Below the pieces are notes generated by a model, which worked only from the letters and a program-made list of their open reading frames with translations, was not told the DNA's origin and did not search any database. A DNA stretch of 64,000 bases from Pontibacter cellulosilyticus. Lineage in GTDB: Bacteria; Bacteroidota; Bacteroidia; Cytophagales; Hymenobacteraceae. This document shows, in pieces, positions 15,943 through 24,545 of the stretch; within the stretch, counting starts at the first letter, position 1; the number at the start of each line of letters is the position of its first letter. Location of the stretch: contig NZ_JACRVF010000005.1 of the NCBI RefSeq assembly GCF_014306105.1, positions 124,001 to 188,000 of the forward strand. The letters are read 5' to 3'. The position numbers and the translations under genes are program-made.

Positions 15943-16836
15943 ATGGAAATTACTCCGAAGCAAAAAATATCATTCCTGGTGCTGCGCATTATGGCCAGCC
16001 TTATCTTCATTGTAGCAGGTATTAGTCACTTTGTGAAAACTGCCGGTGCAGCCGCAAGGCTTGAAAATGCTCCATTCGCACATCTGGCTACCTGGATGGC
16101 ACCAGCCGAAACACTTATTATACTTTCTGGTATTGGTTTGCTGCTTGGCGGCTTTATGCTGCTGGCGGGTTATAAAACCAAACTGGCAGCTGCCGGCTTA
16201 CTGGCCATACTAATCCCGATCACACTTACAGTACAGGTGGGAAGCGGAGACTACGGGCCATTGTTCAAGAACGTCGCACTTACCGGCGTGCTGATCTTCT
16301 TCATCGTGAATGGTGCCGTGCACTATGGCCTTGACCAAGCAATGGAACTGAAAAAAAGAATGAGACAGAGCGTAACCACAATCCAGCGGGGCAACTATGC
16401 TGCCGTACTCGTAACAGGACTATTGCTACTTGGTTCCTGTGCATCTACAACTTCTGTTGCACAGAGTACATCACAGCAGGACACAGCCACACAAGCCGCT
16501 AAAAAGAAGTATGCTGTACTCATCAGCCAGCCTAACCACCTGAAAGCCGCTGTAAATACGGCAGAGACTATTACAAAAGAGAGTAAGTATAACCGCGAAA
16601 CCTTTGTAGTAATGGCCTGCGGAAAGTCTGTAGAGGCTTTTAAAAAAGATGGAGCAATGGCCGCTGAAATAGAAAAAGGAAGAGCAGCCGGCGTTACGTA
16701 CATGCTATGTGGCATGTCGCTAAAGAAGTTTAATATTGATCCAGCCACCCTGGTAGAGGGTATTGAGATAACTCCAAACGGGTTAACCTATATGTTCGAC
16801 CTGAAGCAGCAAGGTTTTATTACTGTGGAACTTTAG
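15943..16836 (+). CDS. DoxX-like membrane domain fused through a lipobox-like segment to a DsrE-like domain
   Basis: 297 residues. Residues 1-135 are a DoxX-family four-helix membrane domain (ISFLVLRIMASLIFIVAG at the start). A basic stretch then leads into a new hydrophobic segment that ends LLLLGSCAS, an apparent lipoprotein signal with Cys166. The rest (about 185-297) is a DsrE-like domain with two cysteines, in VVMACGKSV and TYMLCGMSL. DoxX relatives form part of thiosulfate:quinone oxidoreductase, and DsrE-type proteins carry sulfur on cysteine. An internal ATG at 16360 could make a separate DsrE lipoprotein. The arrangement fits periplasmic sulfane-sulfur handling at the membrane. Confidence 0.78.
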   Translation: MEITPKQKISFLVLRIMASLIFIVAGISHFVKTAGAAARLENAPFAHLATWMAPAETLIILSGIGLLLGGFMLLAGYKTKLAAAGLLAILIPITLTVQVGSGDYGPLFKNVALTGVLIFFIVNGAVHYGLDQAMELKKRMRQSVTTIQRGNYAAVLVTGLLLLGSCASTTSVAQSTSQQDTATQAAKKKYAVLISQPNHLKAAVNTAETITKESKYNRETFVVMACGKSVEAFKKDGAMAAEIEKGRAAGVTYMLCGMSLKKFNIDPATLVEGIEITPNGLTYMFDLKQQGFITVEL

Positions 16837-16895
16837 TCACATAACATCAGAAAAGTTTAGGCTATCTTAGCTACGTTTAAAGAAAGACAAACCTC

Positions 16896-17528
16896 ATGAA
16901 CAAGAATAAATTTTTGATAAAGAACATACCAGGCTGGGCAGTTATGCTGGCTATTTTCGGTGTGTTATACCTAACAGGTCTGCACACAGAAGCTATAGGA
17001 CAAGTACAGCGCCTGTTGCTGGCTACTGGTATCAAAAACGCCGATGTGCCGGAAACCCTCCAAAACCCGGACGCCAATGCAGTGATAGACGCAGCAGCAG
17101 TGGCCAACACAGAAATGGCCGGGGCAGGCTTCCAGATGGTAGACCTCGATGGCAAACAGGTAAGCTTTGAGAGCCTGAAAGGGAAAGTGGTATTTATGAA
17201 CATCTGGGCCACCTGGTGCCCGCCATGTATCGCTGAAATGCCTAATATCCAAAAGCTGTATGACAAAGTAGGCTCCGAGAAGATTGCTTTTGTAATGCTT
17301 TCTGTGGATGAAGGCGGCATGGAGAAGGTAAAGAAATTCATCAAGAAGAAGGGCTATACTTTCCCGGTGTACATGCCGGCGAGCCAATTGCCGCAGGAGT
17401 TTTATTCCAATGCCATTCCAACTACTTTTATTATCTCGCCGGCTGGTAAGATAGTAGCCAAGCAAGAAGGCATGGCCGATTATAACACCAAAGAAGTGCG
17501 GGATTTTCTAACAAATATGGTGAAGTAA
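16896..17528 (+). CDS. TlpA/ResA-like membrane-anchored thioredoxin
   Basis: 210 residues with an N-terminal membrane anchor (AVMLAIFGVLYLTG, about 10-25) and a thioredoxin fold from about residue 80. The redox motif is WCPPC in NIWATWCPPCIAEMP, and the cis-proline loop is NAIPTTFII. It would face the periplasm and reduce disulfides or persulfides. It follows the DoxX-DsrE gene by 59 bases and ends in a strong terminator, so it closes the sulfur island. A weak operator-like sequence precedes it (see findings). Confidence 0.9.
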   Translation: MNKNKFLIKNIPGWAVMLAIFGVLYLTGLHTEAIGQVQRLLLATGIKNADVPETLQNPDANAVIDAAAVANTEMAGAGFQMVDLDGKQVSFESLKGKVVFMNIWATWCPPCIAEMPNIQKLYDKVGSEKIAFVMLSVDEGGMEKVKKFIKKKGYTFPVYMPASQLPQEFYSNAIPTTFIISPAGKIVAKQEGMADYNTKEVRDFLTNMVK

Positions 17529-17552
17529 AAGTAACCCAGAGTTAAATTTTAC

Positions 17553-17593
17553 AAACAAAAAGGCCTCTACACATTGCAGAGGCCTTTTTGTTT
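17553..17593 (+). terminator. Strong intrinsic terminator after the TlpA-like gene
   Basis: A perfect 16-bp stem (17553-17568 with 17578-17593), AAAAAGGCCTCT core, nine-base loop, T-run in the right arm. The A-rich left arm allows function in the opposite direction for the tRNA gene as well. Confidence 0.9.
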
Positions 17594-17597
17594 ATTT

Positions 17598-17688
17598 TGG
17601 CAGAGAGCAAGGGATTCGAACCCTTGATACCCTTTTGGGGTATACACACTTTCCAGGCGTGCTCCTTCGACCACTCGGACAGCTCTCT
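17598..17688 (-). tRNA. tRNA-Ser(GGA)
   Basis: Read on the minus strand, the seven-base acceptor arms AGAGAGC and GCTCTCT pair, the discriminator is G and CCA is encoded (17598-17600). The D-arm begins TGTCCGAGTGG, the anticodon loop is CTGGAAA with anticodon GGA (17652-17654), a long variable arm is formed by TACCC/GGGTA, and the T-loop is GGTTCGAATCC. The long variable arm confirms a class II serine tRNA reading UCC/UCU. Confidence 0.96.
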
Positions 17689-17698
17689 TTATCTGGTG

Positions 17699-17706
17699 CA
17701 AAGATA
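17699..17706 (-). promoter_or_regulatory. -7 promoter element of tRNA-Ser
   Basis: On the minus strand this reads TATCTTTG, matching TAnnTTTG, 11 bases before the mature tRNA 5' end. Confidence 0.65.
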
Positions 17707-17757
17707 GGGTAAAATGACGCACATCTGCAAACGCACCTGCTTTATACTTACAGATTC

Positions 17758-18825
17758 CTATAAAGTTATTTCACCACGCAGGTTCTCGCACAGCAGCATT
17801 CTTGTTTCCTCGTAGCTTAGCTCCTGCCCCAGTACAAACATTAGCTTAGTTATAGCTGCCTCCGTAGTAATGTCTGCTCCGCCAATAACGCCCATGGTTA
17901 GCAAATGCGTACTGGTCTCGTACTGCCCTTGTATTACACGTCCTTCATCGCACTGAGACACGTTTAAAATATGCACACCAGCATCCAACGCCTGATGTAC
18001 CAGTTCCAGAAACCAGGGTGCAGATGGAGCATTACCAGAGCCAAACGTTTCCAGCACCACGCCTTTCAGACCCTCTGCCTGTAAAACTGTTTTCACCGTA
18101 AGTGGTGTTATCCCCGGGAAGAGCTTCAGTATAGCTACTTTATCACTCAGCTGCTTATGCACGCGCAAACCTTGGCTTGGGTGTTGAAGGATATTATCGG
18201 AGCTGTATTCTATATCAATACCGGTTTCGGCCAGTGGTGGGTAGTTATCTGACTTGAACGCATCGAAGTGGCTACTCTCAACTTTTTTGGCCCGGTTGCC
18301 ACGCAACAACAGGTCACGGAAGTAGATGCAAACCTCCGGCACTACGCTTTTGCCGTTTTGTTTTGTACCGGCTATCTGCAGCGCCGTAATAAGGTTTTCG
18401 CGGGCATCTGTGCGAATGCGACCAATTGGCACCTGTGCACCAGTAAAGATCACCGGTTTTTGCAGGTTCTCGAGCAGGTAGCTAAGTGCTGAGGCACTGT
18501 AGGCCATGGTATCAGTACCATGCAGCACTACAAAGCCATCATACTTATCATAGTTCTCTTCTATTAAACGAGCCAGCATCAGCCAGTCGTCTATAGTTAC
18601 GTTAGAAGAGTCGATGGCTGGTTCCATGCTCATCACTGTGAGCATATAGCTAAACTGGCTTAGCTCGGGCACGTGGTCCAGTATCTGCGAAAAGTTAAAC
18701 GGCACCAGGTGATGTTCCGCCTTGTCGTACACCATGCCTACTGTGCCGCCGGTGTAAATGATCAGGATAGACGCCTCCGGGTGCAGCGGAGTTGCTGTAT
18801 CGATGTGTACCTGTACTACCTCCAT
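17758..18825 (-). CDS. ansA: Type I L-asparaginase
   Basis: 355 residues, typical for cytoplasmic type I asparaginase, with no signal peptide. The nucleophile motif is ILIIYTGGTVGM (Thr25) and the second catalytic motif is VVLHGTDTMAYSASAL near residue 100. It converts asparagine to aspartate and ammonia. Its start lies two bases after the tatD stop, so the two genes form one leftward unit. The C-terminal allosteric-type domain (TFGSGNAPSAP, then NVSQCDEGRV) is complete. Confidence 0.93.
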   Translation of the reverse strand: MEVVQVHIDTATPLHPEASILIIYTGGTVGMVYDKAEHHLVPFNFSQILDHVPELSQFSYMLTVMSMEPAIDSSNVTIDDWLMLARLIEENYDKYDGFVVLHGTDTMAYSASALSYLLENLQKPVIFTGAQVPIGRIRTDARENLITALQIAGTKQNGKSVVPEVCIYFRDLLLRGNRAKKVESSHFDAFKSDNYPPLAETGIDIEYSSDNILQHPSQGLRVHKQLSDKVAILKLFPGITPLTVKTVLQAEGLKGVVLETFGSGNAPSAPWFLELVHQALDAGVHILNVSQCDEGRVIQGQYETSTHLLTMGVIGGADITTEAAITKLMFVLGQELSYEETRMLLCENLRGEITL

Positions 18826-18827
18826 GG

Positions 18828-19595
18828 CTATAGTTTGAACAGGTTAAGCGCGTTGGTTGTGGTTTTCTCGGCTACCTCTTCTAGGTCTCTGCCCATCAAC
18901 TCGGCCACTCGCTTTGCTACCAGGGTCAAGTATACCGGCTCGTTGCGTTTGCCACGATGCGGCACAGGCGCCAAGTACGGGCAATCGGTTTCGAGTACCA
19001 GCTGTTCTATGCTAACATGCGGAAGAACTTTGTCCAAGCCTCCGTTTTTGAAAGTAGCCACACCGCCTATGCCCATCAGAAAACCAAGCTCTTTTACCTT
19101 CTCCGCCTCTTCTGCTGTTCCTGAAAAGCAATGAAATATACCTTTCAGAGAGCCGTCCTGGGCAGCGGAAATTATTTCATAGGTCTCGTTAAAGGAGTCG
19201 CGGGTATGCAGCACAATGGGCAAATTATACTTTTTAGCCAGCTCCACCTGTACTTTTAGCGCCTCCTGCTGCTGTGGCAGAAACGTTTTGTCCCAGTAAA
19301 GGTCTATGCCGCACTCTCCTACTGCCGCGAATTCCCGCTTGCTCAGCCAGTCTTCGACTAAGTATAGCTGACGCTCAAAATCTTTATCAACAGAGGTGGG
19401 ATGCAGGCCCATCATAGGAATACATTGCCCCGGAAATTGGGCCTCAGTTTCCAACATTACATCTATGGAAGTATGATCTATGTTAGGCATGTAGATTTTG
19501 CCTACTCCTTCGTCTCCTGCCCTTCTTACTGCCTCGGCTCTGTCGTCTTTAAACTGCTCGGCATAAATATGCGCGTGCGAATCAATCAAATGCAT
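18828..19595 (-). CDS. TatD-family metal-dependent DNase/hydrolase
   Basis: 255 residues. The metal-binding pattern of the amidohydrolase-like TIM barrel is complete: DSHAHIY at the N-terminus, GECGIDLYWD, VLHTRDSF, FHCFSGTAEEAE, and the final acidic motif VLETDCPYLAP. Members act as 3'-5' exonucleases or deoxyribonucleases in DNA repair and quality control. It is first in a two-gene unit with asparaginase, an arrangement seen in related bacteria. Confidence 0.93.
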   Translation of the reverse strand: MHLIDSHAHIYAEQFKDDRAEAVRRAGDEGVGKIYMPNIDHTSIDVMLETEAQFPGQCIPMMGLHPTSVDKDFERQLYLVEDWLSKREFAAVGECGIDLYWDKTFLPQQQEALKVQVELAKKYNLPIVLHTRDSFNETYEIISAAQDGSLKGIFHCFSGTAEEAEKVKELGFLMGIGGVATFKNGGLDKVLPHVSIEQLVLETDCPYLAPVPHRGKRNEPVYLTLVAKRVAELMGRDLEEVAEKTTTNALNLFKL

Positions 19596-19765
19596 GTATC
19601 AAGTATGGTTTAACATCGGGCCATGGCCAATGTAGTACTACAAAGTTTACTGCTGCAAGTTAATTATTTAATTGTTGATCGTCTGAACCAGGATTTATCA
19701 GGTTAAAATAGATCCACAGGATTTTCGCCATGGTCAAGTGGTGTTGCTTAAGAGAATGTAATTCT

Positions 19766-20857
19766 CTAATACTTTCTCCCTTTCCAGATTGTCTTTCCCG
19801 GCAGGTAGTAAAAAACCAGCAGCACAATGGAGGTTACTACCAGGTAAATTTCGAACGCAAAGTATAGCCACCAAGGTGCTGTGCGGTGCAGGCGACGCAG
19901 GCATACATATAAGTATAAACTCTGCAAACTAAACTTAGCCATAAAGATAGACAGTACCACGCCAGCCGAAGTATAAAGCCCAAAGGGTAACAACACCGGG
20001 TAATAAGCTGAGTGCAGCACCAGAATGATAACCATGTAAACCGGTAGGTGCATAGAGCCTTTCATCCAGCGTTTGCGCTGGTGCATAAACTGATTAAAAT
20101 CTGCAGCCGGCGTAGACAGGGCCAGAACCTCTTTGCTGTACACGTTTCTAAAGCCCCAGCCCCTCTGCAAGATCCTGTTAAAAATGGCAATGTCTTCGGT
20201 AATGGAGAACTTTATACTTTCAAATCCTCCCACCTCTTTGTAAGCCTCGCGACGCAGCAGCATGTTATTGCCCATAGTGGTTACCGGCAGGTTCAGGTCC
20301 GATACCACCTGCATCAGCCCCAGCGCATACAGCCAATCCTGCGCCTGCAGCTTAGCAAAGAGGCCATGCTCCTGGGTGGTAGTTATACCTGTCACAACGC
20401 CTATTTTATCCTTTAAAGCACCCAGCATGGCATTAACCCAGGTAGGCGGCACGGCAATGTCTGCATCAGTGTAAAAAAAGTAATCACTCGTTGCCAGCTT
20501 AGACAGCTGCGCCAGCACATTCTGCTTGCCCTTTAGCTGATTTATACTTTGATTAATTGTAATGCACTTATAGTTGGGTTTGCCTTTAATGAATGCCTCT
20601 ATCACCTCCAGTGTTCTGTCGGTGCTGGCGTCGTTGCCAATCAGCACTTCCACTTTGTCTTTGGGGTAATCCAGGTTTTCGATGGCTGTAAGGCAGCGGG
20701 TAATGGTGTGCTCCTCGTTACGGGCAGCGATGATTATACTTATGTGTGGCAGATTTTCAGGCCTGGAGGGGTAGTGCTTCCGGTTGATCAGCAGCAGCAC
20801 CAGCAGCACCATGTAAAGGGTAAAGAAAAGTATAAAATAGACGACAGATACGATCAT
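19766..20857 (-). CDS. Membrane-bound family 2 glycosyltransferase
   Basis: 363 residues. An N-terminal membrane segment (VVYFILFFTLYMVLLVLLL) is followed by a GT-A domain with ISIIIAARNEE, the nucleotide-sugar motif GNDASTDRT, the metal-binding YTDADIAVP and the acceptor motif QRKRWMKGS. Two C-terminal membrane segments follow. It resembles processive or lipid-linked family 2 enzymes. Its start overlaps the deacetylase stop as ATGA, so the two are coupled. The acceptor and sugar cannot be told from sequence. Confidence 0.88.
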   Translation of the reverse strand: MIVSVVYFILFFTLYMVLLVLLLINRKHYPSRPENLPHISIIIAARNEEHTITRCLTAIENLDYPKDKVEVLIGNDASTDRTLEVIEAFIKGKPNYKCITINQSINQLKGKQNVLAQLSKLATSDYFFYTDADIAVPPTWVNAMLGALKDKIGVVTGITTTQEHGLFAKLQAQDWLYALGLMQVVSDLNLPVTTMGNNMLLRREAYKEVGGFESIKFSITEDIAIFNRILQRGWGFRNVYSKEVLALSTPAADFNQFMHQRKRWMKGSMHLPVYMVIILVLHSAYYPVLLPFGLYTSAGVVLSIFMAKFSLQSLYLYVCLRRLHRTAPWWLYFAFEIYLVVTSIVLLVFYYLPGKTIWKGRKY

Positions 20858-21489
20858 AGGGTCTCGAAGGTGTAGCCGAGCCCGGTGAAATGCTCCAGGT
20901 AATGTGGCAGGGCGTACATCATATTTCGTTTTGCTTTCAGACTGTCGTGGAATACGATGATGCTGCCGTTTTGGGTGCTTTGAATAGACTTACGCAGACA
21001 CTTTTCCGGCGACAGGCTATTATCGTAGTCGTTAGTGAGCACATCCCACATAATAATCTCATACTTGCCCTGTAGCTGCCTTGCCTGATTTTGGGTGATG
21101 CGGCCATAGGGCGGCCTGTACAAAAGTTTAGAGTTATCCAGCGTATACTTTTCCAGTTCCTGTTGGCAGCGCTCCACGTTGTCGAGGTATGGTTGCAGCT
21201 CAGCACGCCAGCCATTCAAGTGGTTGAAAGTATGGTTGGCTAGCACATGCCCCTGTTGCTGGATGTTAGTGGCTATTTCTGGGTATTTCCGCACATTATC
21301 ACCCACACAAAAGAAAGTAGCTTTAGCGCCATACTTCTGCAGTTGTTCAAGCACCCACGGAGTAGCCTCCGGCACAGGTCCATCGTCAAAAGTTAAGTAT
21401 AACAGCTTCTCCTGCGTAGCCTCTCTGTGCCAGGTATAGTTTGGCCACAGTTTTTTTAAGAAAGCAGGGGTTTTGTAGAGGCGGATCAA
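20854..21489 (-). CDS. NodB-type polysaccharide deacetylase
   Basis: 211 residues forming one NodB domain: LYLTFDDGPVPEATP carries the catalytic base and metal aspartate, ANHTFNHLN the metal histidines, and LYRPPYGRIT the third motif, with FHDS near the end. No signal peptide is visible, though a short N-terminal segment could associate with membrane. The family removes N-acetyl groups from polysaccharide or peptidoglycan. Coupling to the glycosyltransferase at 19766 suggests action on the same glycan. Confidence 0.9.
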   Translation of the reverse strand: MIRLYKTPAFLKKLWPNYTWHREATQEKLLYLTFDDGPVPEATPWVLEQLQKYGAKATFFCVGDNVRKYPEIATNIQQQGHVLANHTFNHLNGWRAELQPYLDNVERCQQELEKYTLDNSKLLYRPPYGRITQNQARQLQGKYEIIMWDVLTNDYDNSLSPEKCLRKSIQSTQNGSIIVFHDSLKAKRNMMYALPHYLEHFTGLGYTFETL

Positions 21490-21529
21490 AGCTGGACTGT
21501 AGGTTGTTGATTGTTGATTGCTATACCTG

Positions 21530-21537
21530 CAAAGATA
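21530..21537 (-). promoter_or_regulatory. -7 promoter element for the deacetylase-glycosyltransferase pair
   Basis: Reads TATCTTTG on the minus strand, about 40 bases upstream of the deacetylase start. It gives this pair its own promoter within the larger leftward block. Confidence 0.6.
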
Positions 21538-21586
21538 GCATACTTACGATTTATTCTTTTTAACAATCAGCAGTCAGCAATTTTTC

Positions 21587-22810
21587 TTATTTAAACCGGC
21601 ACGACAGCAGTGTGATGTCATCGTTGAGAGCGGCTTCTTCGTTGTAGAGGTTTATTTCGCGGAGCAGCTGCAGGTGCAGCATTTTAGAACTCAGGAAACG
21701 ATTCCGCTGCAGGAACTTGATACACCCTTCTACCCCAAACTCTGCCTCTTCTTCGTCAAAGACTTCTGTAAGGCCATCGGTGTAGCACAGCAGCACGGCA
21801 TTCTGAGGCACTGTAATACGCGTAACCGACATAAACGGCAGCACATCAAATACACCCAGCATGGTGCAGCCTTCGTTCAGCAGGCGGTGTGTATTGTCTT
21901 CGTAGAGCAGGATCGGGGCATTGTGGCCGGCGTTTACGTAGCACATTTCCCTAGTCTTGCGGTTATAGAGTGCCAGGAACATGGTGATAAACTTTTCGGC
22001 GATCGCATTGCGGTAGATCAGGTTGTTAAGCTCGGCCACAACTGTATTCAGATCAGAGGTCTGGCGCAAAATGGTTCTGAGCCCAGCCTGGAAGTTCGAC
22101 ATCAGCAGCGATGCCGGCACCCCCTTGCCCGACACGTCGGCCACGCAAAAAACAAAGTTATCCGAATCAATCTCAATGAAATCGTAATAATCGCCCCCGA
22201 TAGATGAATGCGGAATGTAGCTGGCGTAAATGGCCACATCTTTGTCGTTTGGCAGCGACTTCGGGAACAGCATGGCCTGCACCTCGCGGGCAATCTCTAT
22301 CTCACGGCGAATAGACTCCTGTGCTAGTCGCTGGCGGGCCATTTTGTGGTTCTCTATGGCCACCAGCATAATATTACTGACGGTCTGCACAAAGCTTAGC
22401 GCCTCCATGTTGGTGTGGTAGGGCTGCGTTTTACCGATCATTACAAAGGCAAGCACTTTACCGTTGTGGAAAATCGGAATCACTATCTCAAAAGCACGCC
22501 ACTTTTTGTCTACATCCAGCTTAGAAGTACGCATGATTTCTTTAATGCCAAGTATGGATTCGGGAATCTCGTGCTTCGTGAAGTCCTGTTCGGTACCAAA
22601 GCATACTTTGCACTCCCAGCTTTCGTCGTGCACGAACAACACCAAACGGCTGATCTGTAACTGAGCGAGCAGGGTAAAGCGGTAAATTTTATAGAGGGCC
22701 GGCTCCGGAAGATTGTCGTTGATCGCCTGCGTAATTTCGAGCAAGGCCGACAACTCCAGCTTCTTCAGGTTAAGTTCCTGTTGTATACTCGGTACGGTTA
22801 TATCAGCCAT
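21587..22810 (-). CDS. SpoIIE/RsbU-type PP2C serine phosphatase with N-terminal sensor domain
   Basis: About 407 residues. The N-terminal half (about 10-165) is GAF-like in length and pattern; a short helix (AQESIRREIEIAREVQAMLFP) joins it to a SpoIIE phosphatase domain with VADVSGKGVPASLLMSNF and LCYTDGLTEVFDEEE, which carry the metal-binding aspartates. I start it at 22810 because this ATG overlaps the upstream stop codon within ATGGCTGA; an earlier frame-compatible start at 22840 would run deeper into that gene. Such phosphatases usually control anti-sigma-antagonist switches. No partner kinase or STAS gene lies next to it. Confidence 0.88.
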   Translation of the reverse strand: MADITVPSIQQELNLKKLELSALLEITQAINDNLPEPALYKIYRFTLLAQLQISRLVLFVHDESWECKVCFGTEQDFTKHEIPESILGIKEIMRTSKLDVDKKWRAFEIVIPIFHNGKVLAFVMIGKTQPYHTNMEALSFVQTVSNIMLVAIENHKMARQRLAQESIRREIEIAREVQAMLFPKSLPNDKDVAIYASYIPHSSIGGDYYDFIEIDSDNFVFCVADVSGKGVPASLLMSNFQAGLRTILRQTSDLNTVVAELNNLIYRNAIAEKFITMFLALYNRKTREMCYVNAGHNAPILLYEDNTHRLLNEGCTMLGVFDVLPFMSVTRITVPQNAVLLCYTDGLTEVFDEEEAEFGVEGCIKFLQRNRFLSSKMLHLQLLREINLYNEEAALNDDITLLSCRFK

Positions 22811-23105
22811 TCGAAATCGGTGTTTTAGAATTGTAAGCACTGTGCAGGCAGTAACCGAAACGGCTAAAGGCCAGCACCAGCAAACTAATGCTTATACTTG
22901 GTAAAAGTAGTAAAAAAAGTACAGCCTTCGCCTCTATCAGCTGAAATCCCTTGTTTGCCTTCATACCCCACGTCTGTGCCGGAAGTTGCCTCCCGAACCA
23001 CAGAAAATCAAACAACACCTGAATAGCCGCAGCGAACGCGATAGTAGCTATAACGATGGGCAAACCAGGTTTATTGAACAACGGAAGGCTAAAAATGTTT
23101 TGCAT
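22803..23105 (-). CDS. Small membrane protein of unknown function
   Basis: About 100 residues with two long hydrophobic segments (IVIATIAFAAAIQVLFDFLWF and FLLLLPSISISLLVLAFSRF). I place the start at the ATG at 23105; a TTG start at 23177 would overlap the upstream gene. Its stop overlaps the phosphatase start by eight bases, so production of the two is likely coupled. The family is not recognised. It could be a membrane partner of the phosphatase. Confidence 0.6.
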   Translation of the reverse strand: MQNIFSLPLFNKPGLPIVIATIAFAAAIQVLFDFLWFGRQLPAQTWGMKANKGFQLIEAKAVLFLLLLPSISISLLVLAFSRFGYCLHSAYNSKTPISNG

Positions 23106-23157
23106 CCGCACTAAATTCTGCAGATTTTTTTCGCCATTGCTCGAGCTTTTGTGGCCA

Positions 23158-23415
23158 TCAGTTAGAGTTATGCACAACTAAACCGGCCTTGGTGGCAAGG
23201 TAAAAGTAATCATGGCAGTGCTGCCCAAATGTAGCCTCGTTATACTCATGCTCAGTGTCCTGGTCAGGGTAAAGAATCTTTACATAGCCTCTTTTGATCA
23301 GCGACTGCAGGGCCGCACATATCTCATTGTCAGTTAAGGACAGCGTTCTTTTCAGGTCTGTATAGGAGGCTACAAAGTATAACTCGTCCAGTATATCAAA
23401 TTCGTTATCGCTCAT
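23158..23415 (-). CDS. Small winged-helix-like protein of unknown function
   Basis: 85 residues. The middle (TLSLTDNEICAALQSLIKRGYVKILYPDQD) has the look of a winged helix-turn-helix, followed by a short acidic and histidine-containing tail. The start ATG at 23415 shares a base with the stop codon of the upstream glycosyltransferase (TAATG), which fixes the start. I do not recognise the family, and DNA binding is only suggested by pattern. Confidence 0.65.
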   Translation of the reverse strand: MSDNEFDILDELYFVASYTDLKRTLSLTDNEICAALQSLIKRGYVKILYPDQDTEHEYNEATFGQHCHDYFYLATKAGLVVHNSN

Positions 23416-24545
23416 TAGTTTCTGATTGTTCTTCCTTTCCACCGGTACCTGCCAAACAAGCCTGCAACACCGGTAAACACCACGTAAGGTACATACACCA
23501 GTTGTAAAGGCAGCATGTGCCACACGTACTCTTTTTTGTTAAGGAAGCTTAGTATACGTTCTAAAAATAAAAAATCTATCGCAAACTTGGCAATATATGC
23601 AGCCACAAAAACCAGCAGGGGTAAATGCCCGAACAGGAAAAAAGGGATAGACAGGAACAGTAAAAAGTTTACAAGAAACACAACGAGGGCCACCAACTGT
23701 ACATTTATACTTTGGTAAGACCGCCACTTGCTGGCCCACCTAACCCGCTGCGACAAAAAGGAGATCAGGCTTTTACGCGCATCTGTATAAACTAAAGCTT
23801 TATTGTTTTTAAGGAACACAGCTTTACCCGGAAACTGCTGTTGCACCTTGTGCAGCAGAAACTCATCGTCGCCGCTGGCAATGCCGTCGTTACCCGAAAA
23901 GCCTCCTACCTTCTCAAAAATAAATTTGGGATAGGCCAGGTTTGCTCCATTGCACATATTTGGCTTGTTTAACGCCAGCGAAGCGCCTCCAATACCGATT
24001 AAACTGGCAAATTCCACCAACTGCATGCGCTCAAATGTCGTATGGGTATTGTGGAAGCAAACCGGACCGCTGATAAAGTATGGCTGCTTCGTCTCATACG
24101 TATGCGCATACTGCTGCAGCCACTCTGGCCCTACACGGCAATCGCCGTCGGTTAGTACCAGTAGTTCTCCCGTTGCCTGTTCCACGCCATACTTCACGGC
24201 TTCCTTTTTCATACTTTTTCCAGCCACATCACCAAGATCCAACACTCTCATACTCATTGTGGAACCTAAATTGTATTGATGTAACAGTTGAAGTGTACTA
24301 TCGGTAGAGTGATCATCCACCACCAGCACCTCAAACAGCTCCTTTGGATATTGCTGCGCCTCCAGGTCCTGCAGCAAAGCCACGATGTTAGCCGCCTCGT
24401 TTCGCACAGGTATGATAACTGAAATGGTGGTTTTGGGGATGTACCCATCAGGCAAAGTTGTGGCGGCCATTTTTACCCAGGCCACCAACCGGCGCAGCAC
24501 CACCCAGGCATAAGCAAGTAACGATAGAGACAAAAGCCAGATCAT
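23415..24545 (-). CDS. Membrane-bound family 2 glycosyltransferase
   Basis: About 376 residues. N-terminal membrane segment (IWLLSLSLLAYAWVVL), GT-A domain with SVIIPVRNEAANI, VVDDHSTDSTL, LTDGDCRVG and QRVRWASKW, then two or three C-terminal membrane segments. The start at 24545 overlaps the upstream stop as ATGA, which excludes the longer N-terminal reading. With the flippase-like protein upstream it probably builds or extends a lipid-linked glycan. Confidence 0.88.
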   Translation of the reverse strand: MIWLLSLSLLAYAWVVLRRLVAWVKMAATTLPDGYIPKTTISVIIPVRNEAANIVALLQDLEAQQYPKELFEVLVVDDHSTDSTLQLLHQYNLGSTMSMRVLDLGDVAGKSMKKEAVKYGVEQATGELLVLTDGDCRVGPEWLQQYAHTYETKQPYFISGPVCFHNTHTTFERMQLVEFASLIGIGGASLALNKPNMCNGANLAYPKFIFEKVGGFSGNDGIASGDDEFLLHKVQQQFPGKAVFLKNNKALVYTDARKSLISFLSQRVRWASKWRSYQSINVQLVALVVFLVNFLLFLSIPFFLFGHLPLLVFVAAYIAKFAIDFLFLERILSFLNKKEYVWHMLPLQLVYVPYVVFTGVAGLFGRYRWKGRTIRN

